From positions 3,616 to 67,615 of the forward strand of contig DHAE01000011.1 in the NCBI GenBank assembly GCA_002397315.1: DNA of 64,000 bases. Direction: 5' to 3'. The notes beneath the pieces were generated by a model. That model did no database searches. It had not been told where the DNA came from and saw only the letters and a list, made by a program, of their open reading frames with translations. This DNA comes from Comamonadaceae bacterium UBA4962. Its GTDB lineage: Bacteria; Pseudomonadota; Gammaproteobacteria; Burkholderiales; Burkholderiaceae_C. Shown piece by piece: positions 42,282 through 51,104 of this stretch. Numbering within the stretch: position 1 is the first letter of the stretch; every line of letters starts with the position of its first letter. The position numbers and the translations under genes were made by a program.

Positions 42282-44612
42282 TCAGGCGTCGGCCGGAGGC
42301 ATGGGGGCGCTCGCCGTGGCCCGCTCGACGCGCACCGGAATGCATTTGGAGGCGGGAACGTGGCTCTTGTCCGCGTGGTGGCCGAGCGGCACGAGCGGGT
42401 TGCACTCAGGGAAGTAGCCCGCCACGGAGCCGGCCGGCAGGTCGAAGGGCACCGCTTTCAGGCCCGAGAGCTGGCGCGAATGGCCGTCATCCACCGTGGT
42501 GGTGACGTGCACGGCGTCGCCCTGCGCGATGCCGCGGCGGGCCATGTCGTCGGGGTGCATCAGCAAGACGTTGCGCGTGCCGTGGATATTGCGGAATCGG
42601 TCGGTCAGGCTGTAGACGGTGGTGTTGAACTGGTCCTCGCTGCGCAGGGTCATGAGGTGCAGCACGTCGGCGTCCCGCGCCATGGCGGTATCCGCTGGCG
42701 GCACCACGAAGCAGGCCTTGCCGCTCGGGGTCTTCCAGTTCCGCTCCCGGGCGGCGTTGGGCTTGGGCAGGCCGCCGGGCTCGCGCAGCCGGTGGTGGAA
42801 GTTGCGGAAGATGTCCGGCCAGGTGGCTTCGATGGCGGTGCGCACGAGCGTGTAGTCGCCCGTCCAGGCCTCCCAGGGAACGTGCGGGTTGTCCGGCAGC
42901 GTGGCCCGGGCGATGCCGGCGACGATCGCGGCTTCGGAGCGCAGCGTGGGCGCGGCGGGGTCGGCGACACCGTGCGACGGGTGGATCACGCCCATGGAAT
43001 CCTCGATCGACACGGTCTGCGGACCGGAGGCCTGCGTGTCGACCTCGATGCGGCCGAGGCAGGGCAGCAGGTAGGTGTCCTGCGCGGGAATGGTGTGGGT
43101 GTGGTTCAGGCGCGTGGCCACGTGCACGGCGAGCCGCAGGCGGGCCCAGCCCGCTTCCAGCCGGCGCGTGTCGGGCGCGGCGCGCACGAAGTTGCCGCCC
43201 AGGCCGATGAAGGCGCGCACCGATCCGTCGATGATGCCTTCGCAGGTGGCGACCGTGTCGCGGCCCTTGTGGCGCGGGGGCTCGAAGCGGTAGAGCTCGG
43301 CGAGGCGGTCCAGTGGCGCGAGCTCGGGCTTTTCCGTGATGCCGACGGTGCGCTGGCCCTGCACATTGGAGTGGCCGCGCACCGGGCAGATGCCCGCGCC
43401 CGGCTTGCCGATGTTGCCGCGCAGCAGCAGCAGGTTGCTCACCATCTGCACGTTGGCGACGCCGTGGCGGTGCTGGGTCAGGCCCATGCCGTAGACGGCG
43501 ATCACGGTGCCGGCCTGCGCATAGGTCTGCGCGGCCTGCGAGAGCGCGGCGCGCGAGAGGCCGCTGTCCCGTTCGATGTCGTCCCAATGGCTCGCGCGCA
43601 TCGCGGCCGCGAACGCGTCGATGCCCTGCGTGTGCTGCGCGATGAAGTCCACGTCCAGCACGCGGAGGGCGCCGTGCATCTGCGCCTCGTCGTCGGCCTC
43701 GATGAGCCATTTGCACAGGCCCGTGAGCGCGGCGAGGTCGCCGCCGTTGCGCACCTGCAGGTACTGGGTGCTGATCGCCGTGTCCTTCGGCGTGAGCATG
43801 TCCACCGGCGACTGCGGGTTGGCGAAGTGCAGGAGCCCCGGCTCCTTGATGGGGTTGAACGTCACCACGGGCACGCCGCGCTCGCGCGCTTCCTGCAGCG
43901 GATGGAGCATGCGCGGGCTGTTGGTGCCGACGTTCTGGCCGAAGAAGAAGATGGCCTCGGCGTGTTCGAAGTCTTCGAGCCGGACGGTACCCACCGGCAC
44001 GCCGATGGTTTCCGGCAGCGCGACCGAGGTGCTCTCGTGGCACATGTTGGAGCTGTCGGGCAGGTGGTTGTTGCCGTACAGCCGGGCCAGCAACTGGTAC
44101 ATGTAGCTGGTTTCGAGCGATGCGCGTCCGGAGGCGTAGAAGATGGCTGTTTGAGGGTCTTCGGCGCGCAGCTCCTGGAGCGCATGGCCGATGCCGGCGA
44201 AGGCTTCGTCCCAGGTGACGGCGACGTACCGGTCCTGCGCGGCGTCGTAGCGCAGGGGCTCGGTCAGGCGGCCTGCGCTTTCGAGGTCGAGGTCGGACCA
44301 CTGCCGCAGTTCGGCGAGCGTGTGGCGCCCGAAGAAGTCCGGGCCCGCGCGCTTGTCCGTGAGTTCCCACGCGGTCGCCTTGGCGCCGTTGTCGCAGAAC
44401 TCCGCGGCGCGCGGTTGGGCCGGCTTGCCCCAGGCGCAGCCCGTGCACGCGAAACCGTCGGCCTTGTTCTGGTGCCGCAGGGCGTTGATGGTGGTGAGCG
44501 GCGCGCCTTCCTTGAGGACGCTGACCGCGACGGACTTCAGCGAGCCCCAGCCGCCGGACGCGTGCGGATAGGGCGGGATCGGATCGGCGGGGGGCGTGGC
44601 ACGGGAGTTCAT
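42282..44612 (-). CDS. FdhF/YdeP-family molybdopterin oxidoreductase
   Basis: This 776-residue protein belongs to the YdeP group of formate-dehydrogenase-like molybdoenzymes. The N-terminal part has only C56 and C59 (ACTGCAWGKP) where FdhF has a four-cysteine [4Fe-4S] site. Molybdopterin-binding stretches include AIFFFGQNVGTNSPRMLHPL, MGLTQHRHGVANVQMVSNLL and the C-terminal TLRSEDQFNTTVY. There is no in-frame TGA selenocysteine. The ATG at 44612 is chosen; the frame further upstream is Pro/His-rich and atypical. YdeP is linked to acid resistance in E. coli, but the substrate is unknown. Confidence 0.85.
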   Translation of the reverse strand: MNSRATPPADPIPPYPHASGGWGSLKSVAVSVLKEGAPLTTINALRHQNKADGFACTGCAWGKPAQPRAAEFCDNGAKATAWELTDKRAGPDFFGRHTLAELRQWSDLDLESAGRLTEPLRYDAAQDRYVAVTWDEAFAGIGHALQELRAEDPQTAIFYASGRASLETSYMYQLLARLYGNNHLPDSSNMCHESTSVALPETIGVPVGTVRLEDFEHAEAIFFFGQNVGTNSPRMLHPLQEARERGVPVVTFNPIKEPGLLHFANPQSPVDMLTPKDTAISTQYLQVRNGGDLAALTGLCKWLIEADDEAQMHGALRVLDVDFIAQHTQGIDAFAAAMRASHWDDIERDSGLSRAALSQAAQTYAQAGTVIAVYGMGLTQHRHGVANVQMVSNLLLLRGNIGKPGAGICPVRGHSNVQGQRTVGITEKPELAPLDRLAELYRFEPPRHKGRDTVATCEGIIDGSVRAFIGLGGNFVRAAPDTRRLEAGWARLRLAVHVATRLNHTHTIPAQDTYLLPCLGRIEVDTQASGPQTVSIEDSMGVIHPSHGVADPAAPTLRSEAAIVAGIARATLPDNPHVPWEAWTGDYTLVRTAIEATWPDIFRNFHHRLREPGGLPKPNAARERNWKTPSGKACFVVPPADTAMARDADVLHLMTLRSEDQFNTTVYSLTDRFRNIHGTRNVLLMHPDDMARRGIAQGDAVHVTTTVDDGHSRQLSGLKAVPFDLPAGSVAGYFPECNPLVPLGHHADKSHVPASKCIPVRVERATASAPMPPADA

Positions 44613-44832
44613 CGCGCCCCCCTGGCCGGAGCACTGGCCGCCAGGCGGCGGGCGAAAAGGAAAGGGGGCGTGATGGGGCGCATGCGGGCCACGGCAGGGT
44701 GGAGGGTGCTCCACTGTGCGCGTGGCTGTCCGGCCGCATGCGTCAGCCGGACCGTGGCGGCGACGTAGGAGGCCACGCCGAGCTCGGCAGGTGCTCTACC
44801 GGAAGCCGGCGTCCTTCCGTGCCCGGCCGGCC

Positions 44833-46365
44833 TCAGCGCGGCAGGGCGATGCGCAGCACGTCGAAGGGCAACTGCGGGGGCGGCGCCTTCTGCTTGTCGA
44901 GCTGACCGTTCACCACCAGCAGCGCGGCGCCGTGCAGGGCGGCGGTGGTGGGGTATTTCAGGCGCGGATCGCGCAGGCGCTGCACGATGCGGCCGCTGCC
45001 CCAGTCGCTGGCGAGGGCGACGCGCACCAGCTCGTTGTTCGCGTTGCGCATGACGTAGAGATCGCCCGGGCCCGCGAGCACGAGGCCGTCGCCGTTGCGC
45101 AGGTCGCCGCCTTCGAGCCGGACTTCGGCCACGTCGCGCGTGGCGGTGTCGATGCGCCAGAGCTGGCCGGTCGCATGCTGCACGGCGAGCAGGCGGCGGC
45201 CGTCTTCGGACGCCACGATGCCGTTCAGGTTCATCTGGTTCGGCTGGTAGCGGATCGGCGTGTTGCGCAGGTCGAGCCAGGGCTCCAGCGCGGCGGGCGC
45301 GCCGGGTGCCGTGGCGATGCGCCAGAGCACGGGCCGGAAGGAGTCGGTGACGTAGGCATGCTGCGGCGCGAGCGCGATGTCGTTGAGGAAGGCCTGCCCG
45401 TCCTTCGGACCCTCGATCACGGCGAGCGTCGCGGCGCTCTGCAGATCGACCACGGCCACGGTGTCGGTGGCGCCGCCCGCCACCCAGAGGCGGCCGTTGC
45501 CGTCCACCTTCATGCCGAGGGCGGCCTGGCGGCCCGGCGAGCCGCCGAGCTGGAAGCGCTCGGCCTTCTGCGTGCCCCGCGCGATGCGGTAGATGTGGCC
45601 TTCGGCGCTGGAGCCGACGTAGGCGATGCCCGTGCGCGGATCGACGGCGATGCCTTCGGGGTAGGCGTTGGCGCCTTCGATGGTGGCGCGGCCCTGCACC
45701 ATGCTGGGCGCGGCCGGCTCGATGAGGCCGCAGGCCAGGCGTCCGCCGGAGTCGCCGGCCGGGTCGCTGGCGTAGTCGTCCTGCTTTTCGTGGACGATGA
45801 GGGTGCGGCCGAGCACGGAGGTCTTGCCCGCGAGCAGGGTCACGTGGGGGTTGGTGAACCGCAGCGATCCCTTGCCGTCCGCGCCCACCTGGATGTTGGG
45901 CGCCTCGCCCGCGTGCGCCTCGTGCGGCGACTGGCCCGGGCGGCCGTGGTTGCGCGTCATGTAGGGATCGAAATGGCCGCCCGCGGCGCCGAAATCGACC
46001 ATGCGGCCCATCGCGGCATCGGGCCCGGGAGCGCACTCGCCGTTCGCGTGGATGTGGAAGCCGTGCGGGCCCGGCGCCATGTCCTGTACCTCGATCGCGA
46101 TCTCCACGCCGCCGCCCTGCGGCAGCTCCGTGAGCAGGGCGCGGCCGGCCGGGGCGCCCGCGGCGGTCTTCAATGCCACGACGGCCGAGGTCGCATCGGG
46201 CGCGCCCATGTCGGTCGCCGTGCCGGCGTTGCCGGGAATGCCGATGGCGTTCTGCGCGGGGGGCATGTCGTAGTTCTGCAGGGCAGCGCAGCCGCCGAGC
46301 AGCAGGGCGGCGGCGCCCGTGGCGCAGGCACCGGCGAGGGAGGAGAGTCGGAAGGGATGGGTCAT
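44833..46365 (-). CDS. Cu-Zn superoxide dismutase / beta-propeller fusion lipoprotein
   Basis: The 510-residue product starts with a lipoprotein signal (LLLGG-C26). Residues about 55-215 form a SodC domain: H104 and H106 (GFHIHANGEC), H131 (GGHFDPYM), H192 (IVHEKQDDYASDPAGDSGGR) and the disulfide cysteines C111 and C212. Residues about 225-505 form an SMP-30/NHL-like beta-propeller (YPEGIAVDPRTGIAYVGSSA, LNGIVASEDGRRLLAVQ, NGDGLVLAGPGDLYVM). Both frames are continuous, so this is a real fusion in this sequence. It may detoxify superoxide at the outer membrane. It lies 42 nt after the sugar-dehydrogenase-like gene. Confidence 0.85.
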   Translation of the reverse strand: MTHPFRLSSLAGACATGAAALLLGGCAALQNYDMPPAQNAIGIPGNAGTATDMGAPDATSAVVALKTAAGAPAGRALLTELPQGGGVEIAIEVQDMAPGPHGFHIHANGECAPGPDAAMGRMVDFGAAGGHFDPYMTRNHGRPGQSPHEAHAGEAPNIQVGADGKGSLRFTNPHVTLLAGKTSVLGRTLIVHEKQDDYASDPAGDSGGRLACGLIEPAAPSMVQGRATIEGANAYPEGIAVDPRTGIAYVGSSAEGHIYRIARGTQKAERFQLGGSPGRQAALGMKVDGNGRLWVAGGATDTVAVVDLQSAATLAVIEGPKDGQAFLNDIALAPQHAYVTDSFRPVLWRIATAPGAPAALEPWLDLRNTPIRYQPNQMNLNGIVASEDGRRLLAVQHATGQLWRIDTATRDVAEVRLEGGDLRNGDGLVLAGPGDLYVMRNANNELVRVALASDWGSGRIVQRLRDPRLKYPTTAALHGAALLVVNGQLDKQKAPPPQLPFDVLRIALPR

Positions 46366-46407
46366 GGCGGCATGCAGGGAAAGTGGTGGAGGAGCGAGGG
46401 CCGCCGG

Positions 46408-47682
46408 TCAGCGGTTGCCGTGGCTGATGCGGTAGATCACGCCGTTCTGGTCCTCGGCGAGCAGCAGTGCGCCGTCGCGCGCCTGGGCCAGGCCTGCGAG
46501 GCGGCCGAACTGGGCGGGCCGGCGGGCCTTGTCCTGCTCCGCGGGGGCGGCCGCGGGACCGGGCTGCGACGCCACGGGCGCGGGCGCGGACATGAGCCAG
46601 CCCCCCGCGAATTCCTCCGTGCCGGTGGGGCGGCCTTCGGCGTCGAAGCGCACCCGCACCACGTTGTAGCCGCTGGGCTGCGAGCGGTTCCACGAGCCGC
46701 GGAATGCGACGAAGGCATCGCCGCGGTACTGCTGCGGGAACTGCTCGCCCGTGTAGAAGACGAAGCCGATCGGCGCGGCATGGGCGGTGTACTGCAGCAG
46801 CGGGGCCTCGGTGGTGGGGCAGAAATCCGCCTTGGTGGTGTTGGGCGGTTCGTTGACCTGGAACTTCGTCACCTGCCGGTCGCCCCAGCAGAAGGGCCAG
46901 CCGTAGTGCTTGTTCGGCAGGATGGCGTTGAGCTCTTCGGGCGGCGTGTCGTCGCCCTGGAAGTCGGAGCCGTGGTCGAAGCCGTAGAGCACGCCGGTGC
47001 GCGGATGCCAGCCGAAGCCGATGGTGTTGCGCAGTCCCTGTGCCACCACTTCGCGGCCCGAGCCGTCCGGGCGCATGCGCAGCATCGTGGCCGATTCGCC
47101 GTTGGTTTCGCGGCAGTTGTTGCAGGTGGAGCCGACGGTGAGGTAGAGCCAGCCGTCGGGACCGAAGGCGATCGTGCGGTTGGGGTGCTGGCCGGCATCG
47201 GGCAGGTCGTCGGCGAGGATGCGCGGCACCGAGAGCGTGCCGTCCGGCTGCACGTCGGCCACCATCAGCTTCTTGTCGGTGACGAGGTAGAGCCTGCCGT
47301 CGCGCAGCGCGAGGCCGTGCGCGTACTTCGCGTTCTGCAGCACCACCTTCTGCTGGTCCGCGCGACCGTCGCCGTCGCTGTCGCGCAGCCACAGCACGTC
47401 GCCCTGCTCGCGGCGGCTGGCGTACACGTCGCCATTGGGCGCAACGGCCAGCCAGCGCACGTTGTTCAAATCTTTGGCGAACACCGAGACCTTGAACCCG
47501 GCGGGCACGCGCAATTGCCCCAGCAGCGATTCCTCGAAGCGCATGGGCGTGGGTTCGAGCACGCCGCCCGTCACCGTGGTGGGGCCGTCGCCCGGCGGGA
47601 GCTGCGCGTGCGCGGCGAGGCTGCAGGCAGCGAGGGAGAAGGCGATGGCGCCGGCGCGGATCGCGAGGTTTCTGGAGTGCAT
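46408..47682 (-). CDS. PQQ-dependent sugar (sorbosone/glucose) dehydrogenase-like protein
   Basis: This 424-residue exported protein has a signal peptide (MHSRNLAIRAGAIAFSLAAC to HAQ) and the six-bladed propeller pattern of GDH/L-sorbosone dehydrogenases: VPAGFKVSVFAKDLNNVRWL, ALRDGRLYLV, GPDGWLYLTVGSTCNNCRET, GFGWHPRTGVLYGFDHGSD and HAAPIGFVFYTGEQFP. It probably acts in the periplasm on sugars or aldehydes with PQQ, or is a structural relative. I chose the ATG at 47682 because it gives a normal signal peptide. It heads the reverse-strand group with the SodC fusion. Confidence 0.85.
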   Translation of the reverse strand: MHSRNLAIRAGAIAFSLAACSLAAHAQLPPGDGPTTVTGGVLEPTPMRFEESLLGQLRVPAGFKVSVFAKDLNNVRWLAVAPNGDVYASRREQGDVLWLRDSDGDGRADQQKVVLQNAKYAHGLALRDGRLYLVTDKKLMVADVQPDGTLSVPRILADDLPDAGQHPNRTIAFGPDGWLYLTVGSTCNNCRETNGESATMLRMRPDGSGREVVAQGLRNTIGFGWHPRTGVLYGFDHGSDFQGDDTPPEELNAILPNKHYGWPFCWGDRQVTKFQVNEPPNTTKADFCPTTEAPLLQYTAHAAPIGFVFYTGEQFPQQYRGDAFVAFRGSWNRSQPSGYNVVRVRFDAEGRPTGTEEFAGGWLMSAPAPVASQPGPAAAPAEQDKARRPAQFGRLAGLAQARDGALLLAEDQNGVIYRISHGNR

Positions 47683-47902
47683 GGATCGGCTCGCTGGTGG
47701 GCCCACCGATGGGTGGGCAGTGGACGGACGGGTGGAGTGCGGAGAGCGTGGCCCACGCATTCTTCGAGTCCTGTCCGCTGCGTGTCGGTCGGCGGAAAAC
47801 GCCCCGCCGTGTAGGAGCAGGCGCGCGCAAGAAGCGCAGTCGTAACCGCCGGCTCGCGCCTTTGCAAGGATGGGCTGCGCGTTTGCGGCACGGCCGCGTG
47901 CG

Positions 47903-48037
47903 TCAGTCCGGCACGGTGGTGGGACCCGCCGGAGCCGGGGCGGGCGAGGGCGGCGGGGCAGGCGGCAGATCGCCCGGCGGACGCGGCAATTCGCCGGGAA
48001 CCTGGTGCAGGGGATGTTCGGCGGGATCGGTGGCCAT
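47903..48037 (-). CDS. Small proline-rich protein
   Basis: A 44-residue frame (MATDPAEHPLHQVPGELPRP at its start, PPAPPPSPAPAPAGPTTVPD at its end) is preceded by GGAG with a 6-nt spacer. Nearly a third of residues are proline. No domain is recognised. The good ribosome-binding site supports translation, but low complexity and size keep confidence modest. Around it, 47683-47902 and 48038-48305 show no gene. Confidence 0.45.
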   Translation of the reverse strand: MATDPAEHPLHQVPGELPRPPGDLPPAPPPSPAPAPAGPTTVPD

Positions 48038-48305
48038 GGGGGGCTCCTCGGGACGGCGCGGGGCGCCGATGGGGTGGGCTGGCCGCACTTCGCCGGTACC
48101 GCGGCAGGGGCGGCGAGGGCGCTGCGGCGAAGGGGGGTGTCCGGCCACTATGCGCCCCGCCTGCGCGCCACCCGCGTAGGACCGTGGCGCGTCAGCCAGG
48201 ACCGCCGCGCGGGCCGCGAAGGCCGTGCGGCGTCTGCGAACCGCTGGCACCCCCGGGACACGGAGATTCACGCGCGCTGCACAGGGCTCGCATACAGTGG
48301 CCGCC

Positions 48306-49061
48306 ATGGACGATTCAACCTACACCCGATCCCTCAATCTCTCCGGCGCCACCAACTTCCGCGATCTGGGCGGCTACGCAGGCCGGGACGGGCGGCGCGT
48401 GCGGTGGCGGCGCATCTTCCGCTCGGACCACCTCGCCGGGCTGACCCCGGAAGACGCGAAGGCGATCGCGGAACTGGGGCTGCGCCGCGCGGTGGACTTC
48501 CGGGGCGCGCACGAGCGCGCCACGCTGCCGTATGCCTTGCCCGACGTCGCCTACCACGCGCTCTCGATCGAGCCGACGGTGGTGCAGCGCGCGAAGGACA
48601 TGGCGCTGTCGGGCCACGAGATCACGCCCGCCATCGCGGTGGCGCTGATGCAGGACACTTACCGCGATTTCGTGGCGAACAACGCGCCGGAGTTCGCGGC
48701 GCTGTTCGCGCACCTGCTGGAGAGCGACGTGCCGCTCGTCTTCCACTGCACCGCCGGCAAGGACCGCACGGGCTTCGCGGCCGCGATGATCCTGCTGGCC
48801 CTGGGCGTGCCGCGCGACGTGGTGATGCAGGACTATCTGCTCACCAACGGCCTCTACCGGCGCCCCGCGCTGCTGCACGGCACGGCGCCCGACGAGGTGC
48901 TCAACGTGCTGTGGCGCGTGCAGGAGGACTTCCTGGAAGCGGCGCTGGATGCGGTGGATGCGGACCACGGCGGCGTGGACCGGTACCTCGAGCGCAGCCT
49001 CGACGTGGGGCCTGCGGAGCGCGATCGGCTCGCGCAGCTCTACCTGCAGCCGCCCGTCTGA
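48306..49061 (+). CDS. Tyrosine-protein phosphatase
   Basis: This 251-residue phosphatase belongs to the DSP/PtpB-like family (Y_phosphatase3). It has the N-terminal NFRDLGGY motif, RSDHLAGLTPED and DFRGAHER, and the catalytic P-loop HCTAGKDRTG with C148 and the arginine. The C-terminal helices follow. Such enzymes act on phosphotyrosine or phosphoinositides. The structured repeat follows 11 nt after its stop. The gene stands alone between the small proline-rich frame and the HU-like gene. Confidence 0.9.
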   Translation: MDDSTYTRSLNLSGATNFRDLGGYAGRDGRRVRWRRIFRSDHLAGLTPEDAKAIAELGLRRAVDFRGAHERATLPYALPDVAYHALSIEPTVVQRAKDMALSGHEITPAIAVALMQDTYRDFVANNAPEFAALFAHLLESDVPLVFHCTAGKDRTGFAAAMILLALGVPRDVVMQDYLLTNGLYRRPALLHGTAPDEVLNVLWRVQEDFLEAALDAVDADHGGVDRYLERSLDVGPAERDRLAQLYLQPPV

Positions 49062-49072
49062 CGCAGGCTTTG

Positions 49073-49184
49073 GAGCCGCTCACAGAACCCTTCTGGCGTC
49101 GTTGCCTCATCTTGTCGTACTACTCGTACTGCCTGCGATGCGGCGCCCAGCCAGAACCGCTTCGCTGGGTTCTGTGAGCGGCTC
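49073..49184. repeat. 112-bp structured repeat, copy 2
   Basis: Outer arms (49073-49090 and 49167-49184) form a perfect 18-bp inverted repeat, followed inward by TTCTGGC / GCCAGAA, GCCTCATC / GATGCGGC (one mismatch) and GTAC / GTAC at the tip. A 10-nt bulge, CCGCTTCGCT, follows the right inner arm. Total length equals copy 1 (9423-9534), and the core is nearly identical while the outer arms differ. Confidence 0.85.
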
Positions 49185-49218
49185 TTGATGCGCGCCATGG
49201 CGGCGCGCGCGGGCAAAG

Positions 49219-49248
49219 AAAAAGCCGGTGCGGTGCACCGGCTTTTTT
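49219..49248. terminator. Bidirectional terminator
   Basis: GCCGGTGC (49224-49231) pairs with GCACCGGC (49235-49242) around a 3-nt loop, with A-rich sequence on the left and TTTTTT on the right. It can stop transcription from the phosphatase side and from the convergent HU-like gene. Confidence 0.85.
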
Positions 49249-49299
49249 CGTTCGAAGCGCCTGGCAGCCGCGGCTGCCGGGCCTTCTTTCACGCAGCGA

Positions 49300-49797
49300 T
49301 CAGAGCGTTGCGTCCTTGAGCTTCTTCAGCGCGCGGGTCTTGATCTTGACCGAGGCGGGCTTGGCGGGGAACCAGCGCTCTTCGCCCGTGAACGGGTCCT
49401 TGCCGAAGCGCTTCTTCTTGGCGGGCACTTGCTGCAGGCCGATCTTCATCAGGCCGGGCAGCGTGAATTCGCCGGAGCCCTTCTTGTGCACGGAGCCGAG
49501 GATCGCGGATTCCAGCGCGGCCATCACGGCCTTGGCGGCCTTGGGCTCGACACCGGCCTGCTCGGCCAGGTGGGCGATCAGCGAGGTCTTGGTGAACGTG
49601 CCCTTCAGGGGCTTGAGCGCGGCGGGCGCGGCGGCGGTCTTGGCGGCAGCGGCCTTGGGAGCAGCGGCCTTGGGGGCTGCGGCAGCCTTCTTGGCGGGAG
49701 CGGCCTTCTTGGCCGGTGCCGGAGCCGCGGCCTTCTTCACCGCGGGAGTGGCCGCCTTCTTGGCCGGGGCGGAAGCGGTTTTCTTTGCAGTTGCCAT
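49300..49797 (-). CDS. HU-family protein with histone H1-like tail
   Basis: This 165-residue nucleoid protein has an N-terminal Ala/Lys/Pro tail (about 1-65, repeated PAKKA units) resembling the C-terminal tail of histone H1. It is fused to an HU/IHF-like domain (FTKTSLIAHLAEQAGVEPKA, GEFTLPGLMKIGL, KKRFGKDPFTGEERWFPAKP). HU-tail fusions are common in Burkholderiales. The start at 49797 is preferred; the longer frame runs back through the divergent phaM gene. It should bind and compact DNA. Confidence 0.9.
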   Translation of the reverse strand: MATAKKTASAPAKKAATPAVKKAAAPAPAKKAAPAKKAAAAPKAAAPKAAAAKTAAAPAALKPLKGTFTKTSLIAHLAEQAGVEPKAAKAVMAALESAILGSVHKKGSGEFTLPGLMKIGLQQVPAKKKRFGKDPFTGEERWFPAKPASVKIKTRALKKLKDATL

Positions 49798-50098
49798 GAT
49801 GTCGGTTTTCTCGTGTTGAGTATTGAAGTTCCAGACGGGCTGGTCGGCGGATTCTAGGGCGTTTGCCCGCCCGTGGCGCGGGTTGCACGCGCTTTTGGCC
49901 CTGCAAAGGGCCTGCAGCCTCGTTTCGCAGCCCCTGGCGCCGCTGCGCCAGGCCCTGTGCGCAATGCCTGCGAAACCCGTGTGGACGACGGGGATGGCCG
50001 CGTTGGAAGGGCCGCGCAATCGCGTTAAGCTGGCGCTACGCACACGCCGCGCGCGCCCCACCCTTCTTTCGCATCCGCACCGAACGAGGAGCCATGCC
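49798..50098. promoter_or_regulatory. Divergent promoter region between hu-like and phaM
   Basis: The 301-bp spacer separates two divergent genes that both encode lysine-rich proteins. I did not find a clear consensus promoter. A GAGGAG ribosome-binding site lies just before phaM (50086-50091). Confidence 0.4.
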
Positions 50099-51049
50099 AT
50101 GAGCACCAGCCACACCAGCCCGCCCGCCAGCGACACGTCCCCCTTCGGCTTCGGCCGCTTCGTGCCGGGCTTCGATTTCCTCCAGAACCTGGCCAAGGGT
50201 GCCAGCGCCGGCATGCCGCAGATGCCCTCCCTCTCGGGCTGGGTGGCACCCACGATCAGCGTGGAAGAGCTGGAAAAGCGCATCGAGGAGCTGAAGGCGG
50301 TGCAGTTCTGGCTGGACCAGAATTCCCGCGCCCTCAGCGCCACCGTGCAGGCGCTGGAGGTGCAGAAGATGACGCTGGCCACGCTGCAGGGCATGAACGT
50401 GGCGATGGGCGATCTCGCGAAGGCGTTCACGTCGCCATCGCCCGCGCCGTCGCCATCACAGGACCACCGCGCGCAGGCCGCACCGGCCCCCGCTCCGCAG
50501 GCGCCCTGGCCCGACCCGTTCGCACGCGCGCCACAGGCCGCACAGGCGCCTTCCGCTGCGCAGCCTGCACCGGGCGGTGAACCGGCAGGCGCGCCGGCAC
50601 CGGGCGCTGCGGGGACGGGGGCCGCCTCTGCGGCCGGTGTGGTGGACCCGATGCAGTGGTGGACCGCGCTCACCGGCCAGTTCCAGCAGATCGCGGCCAA
50701 CGCGATGAGCGACGTGTCGAAGCTGCCCGCGATGGACGCCACGCGTGGCATGGCGGCCGAGGCGCTGAAGACGGCCACCGACATGGCCACGCAGTTCGCC
50801 GCACAGGGCATGCAGGGGATGCAGGACATGCAGGAGGCCGCGCGCAAGGCCTCCGGTGTGCCGGCCGACTCCGCGCAAGGGAGCCGGGCAGCGGCGGCGC
50901 GGGGCACGAAGCGCGCGGCCCCGGAGGGCGCGCAGGCGGAGCCGGACGCGCCGCCGGCCGCCAGGCCGCGTGCGAAGAAAACGCCGGCCGCGGATGCACC
51001 GCCTGCGGCCGCTGGGCGCCGCGCCACCGGCCCCAAAAACCGTCCCTGA
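50099..51049 (+). CDS. phaM: PhaM-family PHA granule regulatory protein
   Basis: This 316-residue protein matches PhaM. It has FGRFVPGFDFLQNLAKGASA near the start, the WVAPTISVEELEKRIEELKA helix and ALEVQKMTLATLQGMNVAMG. A Pro/Ala-rich middle and a Lys/Arg/Ala-rich C-terminal tail (ARPRAKKTPAADAPPAAAGR) follow. In Ralstonia eutropha PhaM activates PHA synthase PhaC1 and tethers PHB granules to the nucleoid through its basic tail. The tail here suits the same role. GAGGAG lies 7 nt before the ATG. It is divergent from the HU-like gene. Confidence 0.85.
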   Translation: MSTSHTSPPASDTSPFGFGRFVPGFDFLQNLAKGASAGMPQMPSLSGWVAPTISVEELEKRIEELKAVQFWLDQNSRALSATVQALEVQKMTLATLQGMNVAMGDLAKAFTSPSPAPSPSQDHRAQAAPAPAPQAPWPDPFARAPQAAQAPSAAQPAPGGEPAGAPAPGAAGTGAASAAGVVDPMQWWTALTGQFQQIAANAMSDVSKLPAMDATRGMAAEALKTATDMATQFAAQGMQGMQDMQEAARKASGVPADSAQGSRAAAARGTKRAAPEGAQAEPDAPPAARPRAKKTPAADAPPAAAGRRATGPKNRP

Positions 51050-51104
51050 GGGCGCGGCGCATCCGCCCATCTTCCGTCCACGGCCTACTCTTTTTCGTTC
51101 CACC

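Noticed and set aside
44716..47814. 1032-residue forward frame over the SodC fusion and sugar dehydrogenase genes
   Set aside because: It is the antisense shadow of two genes with clear signal peptides and domains.
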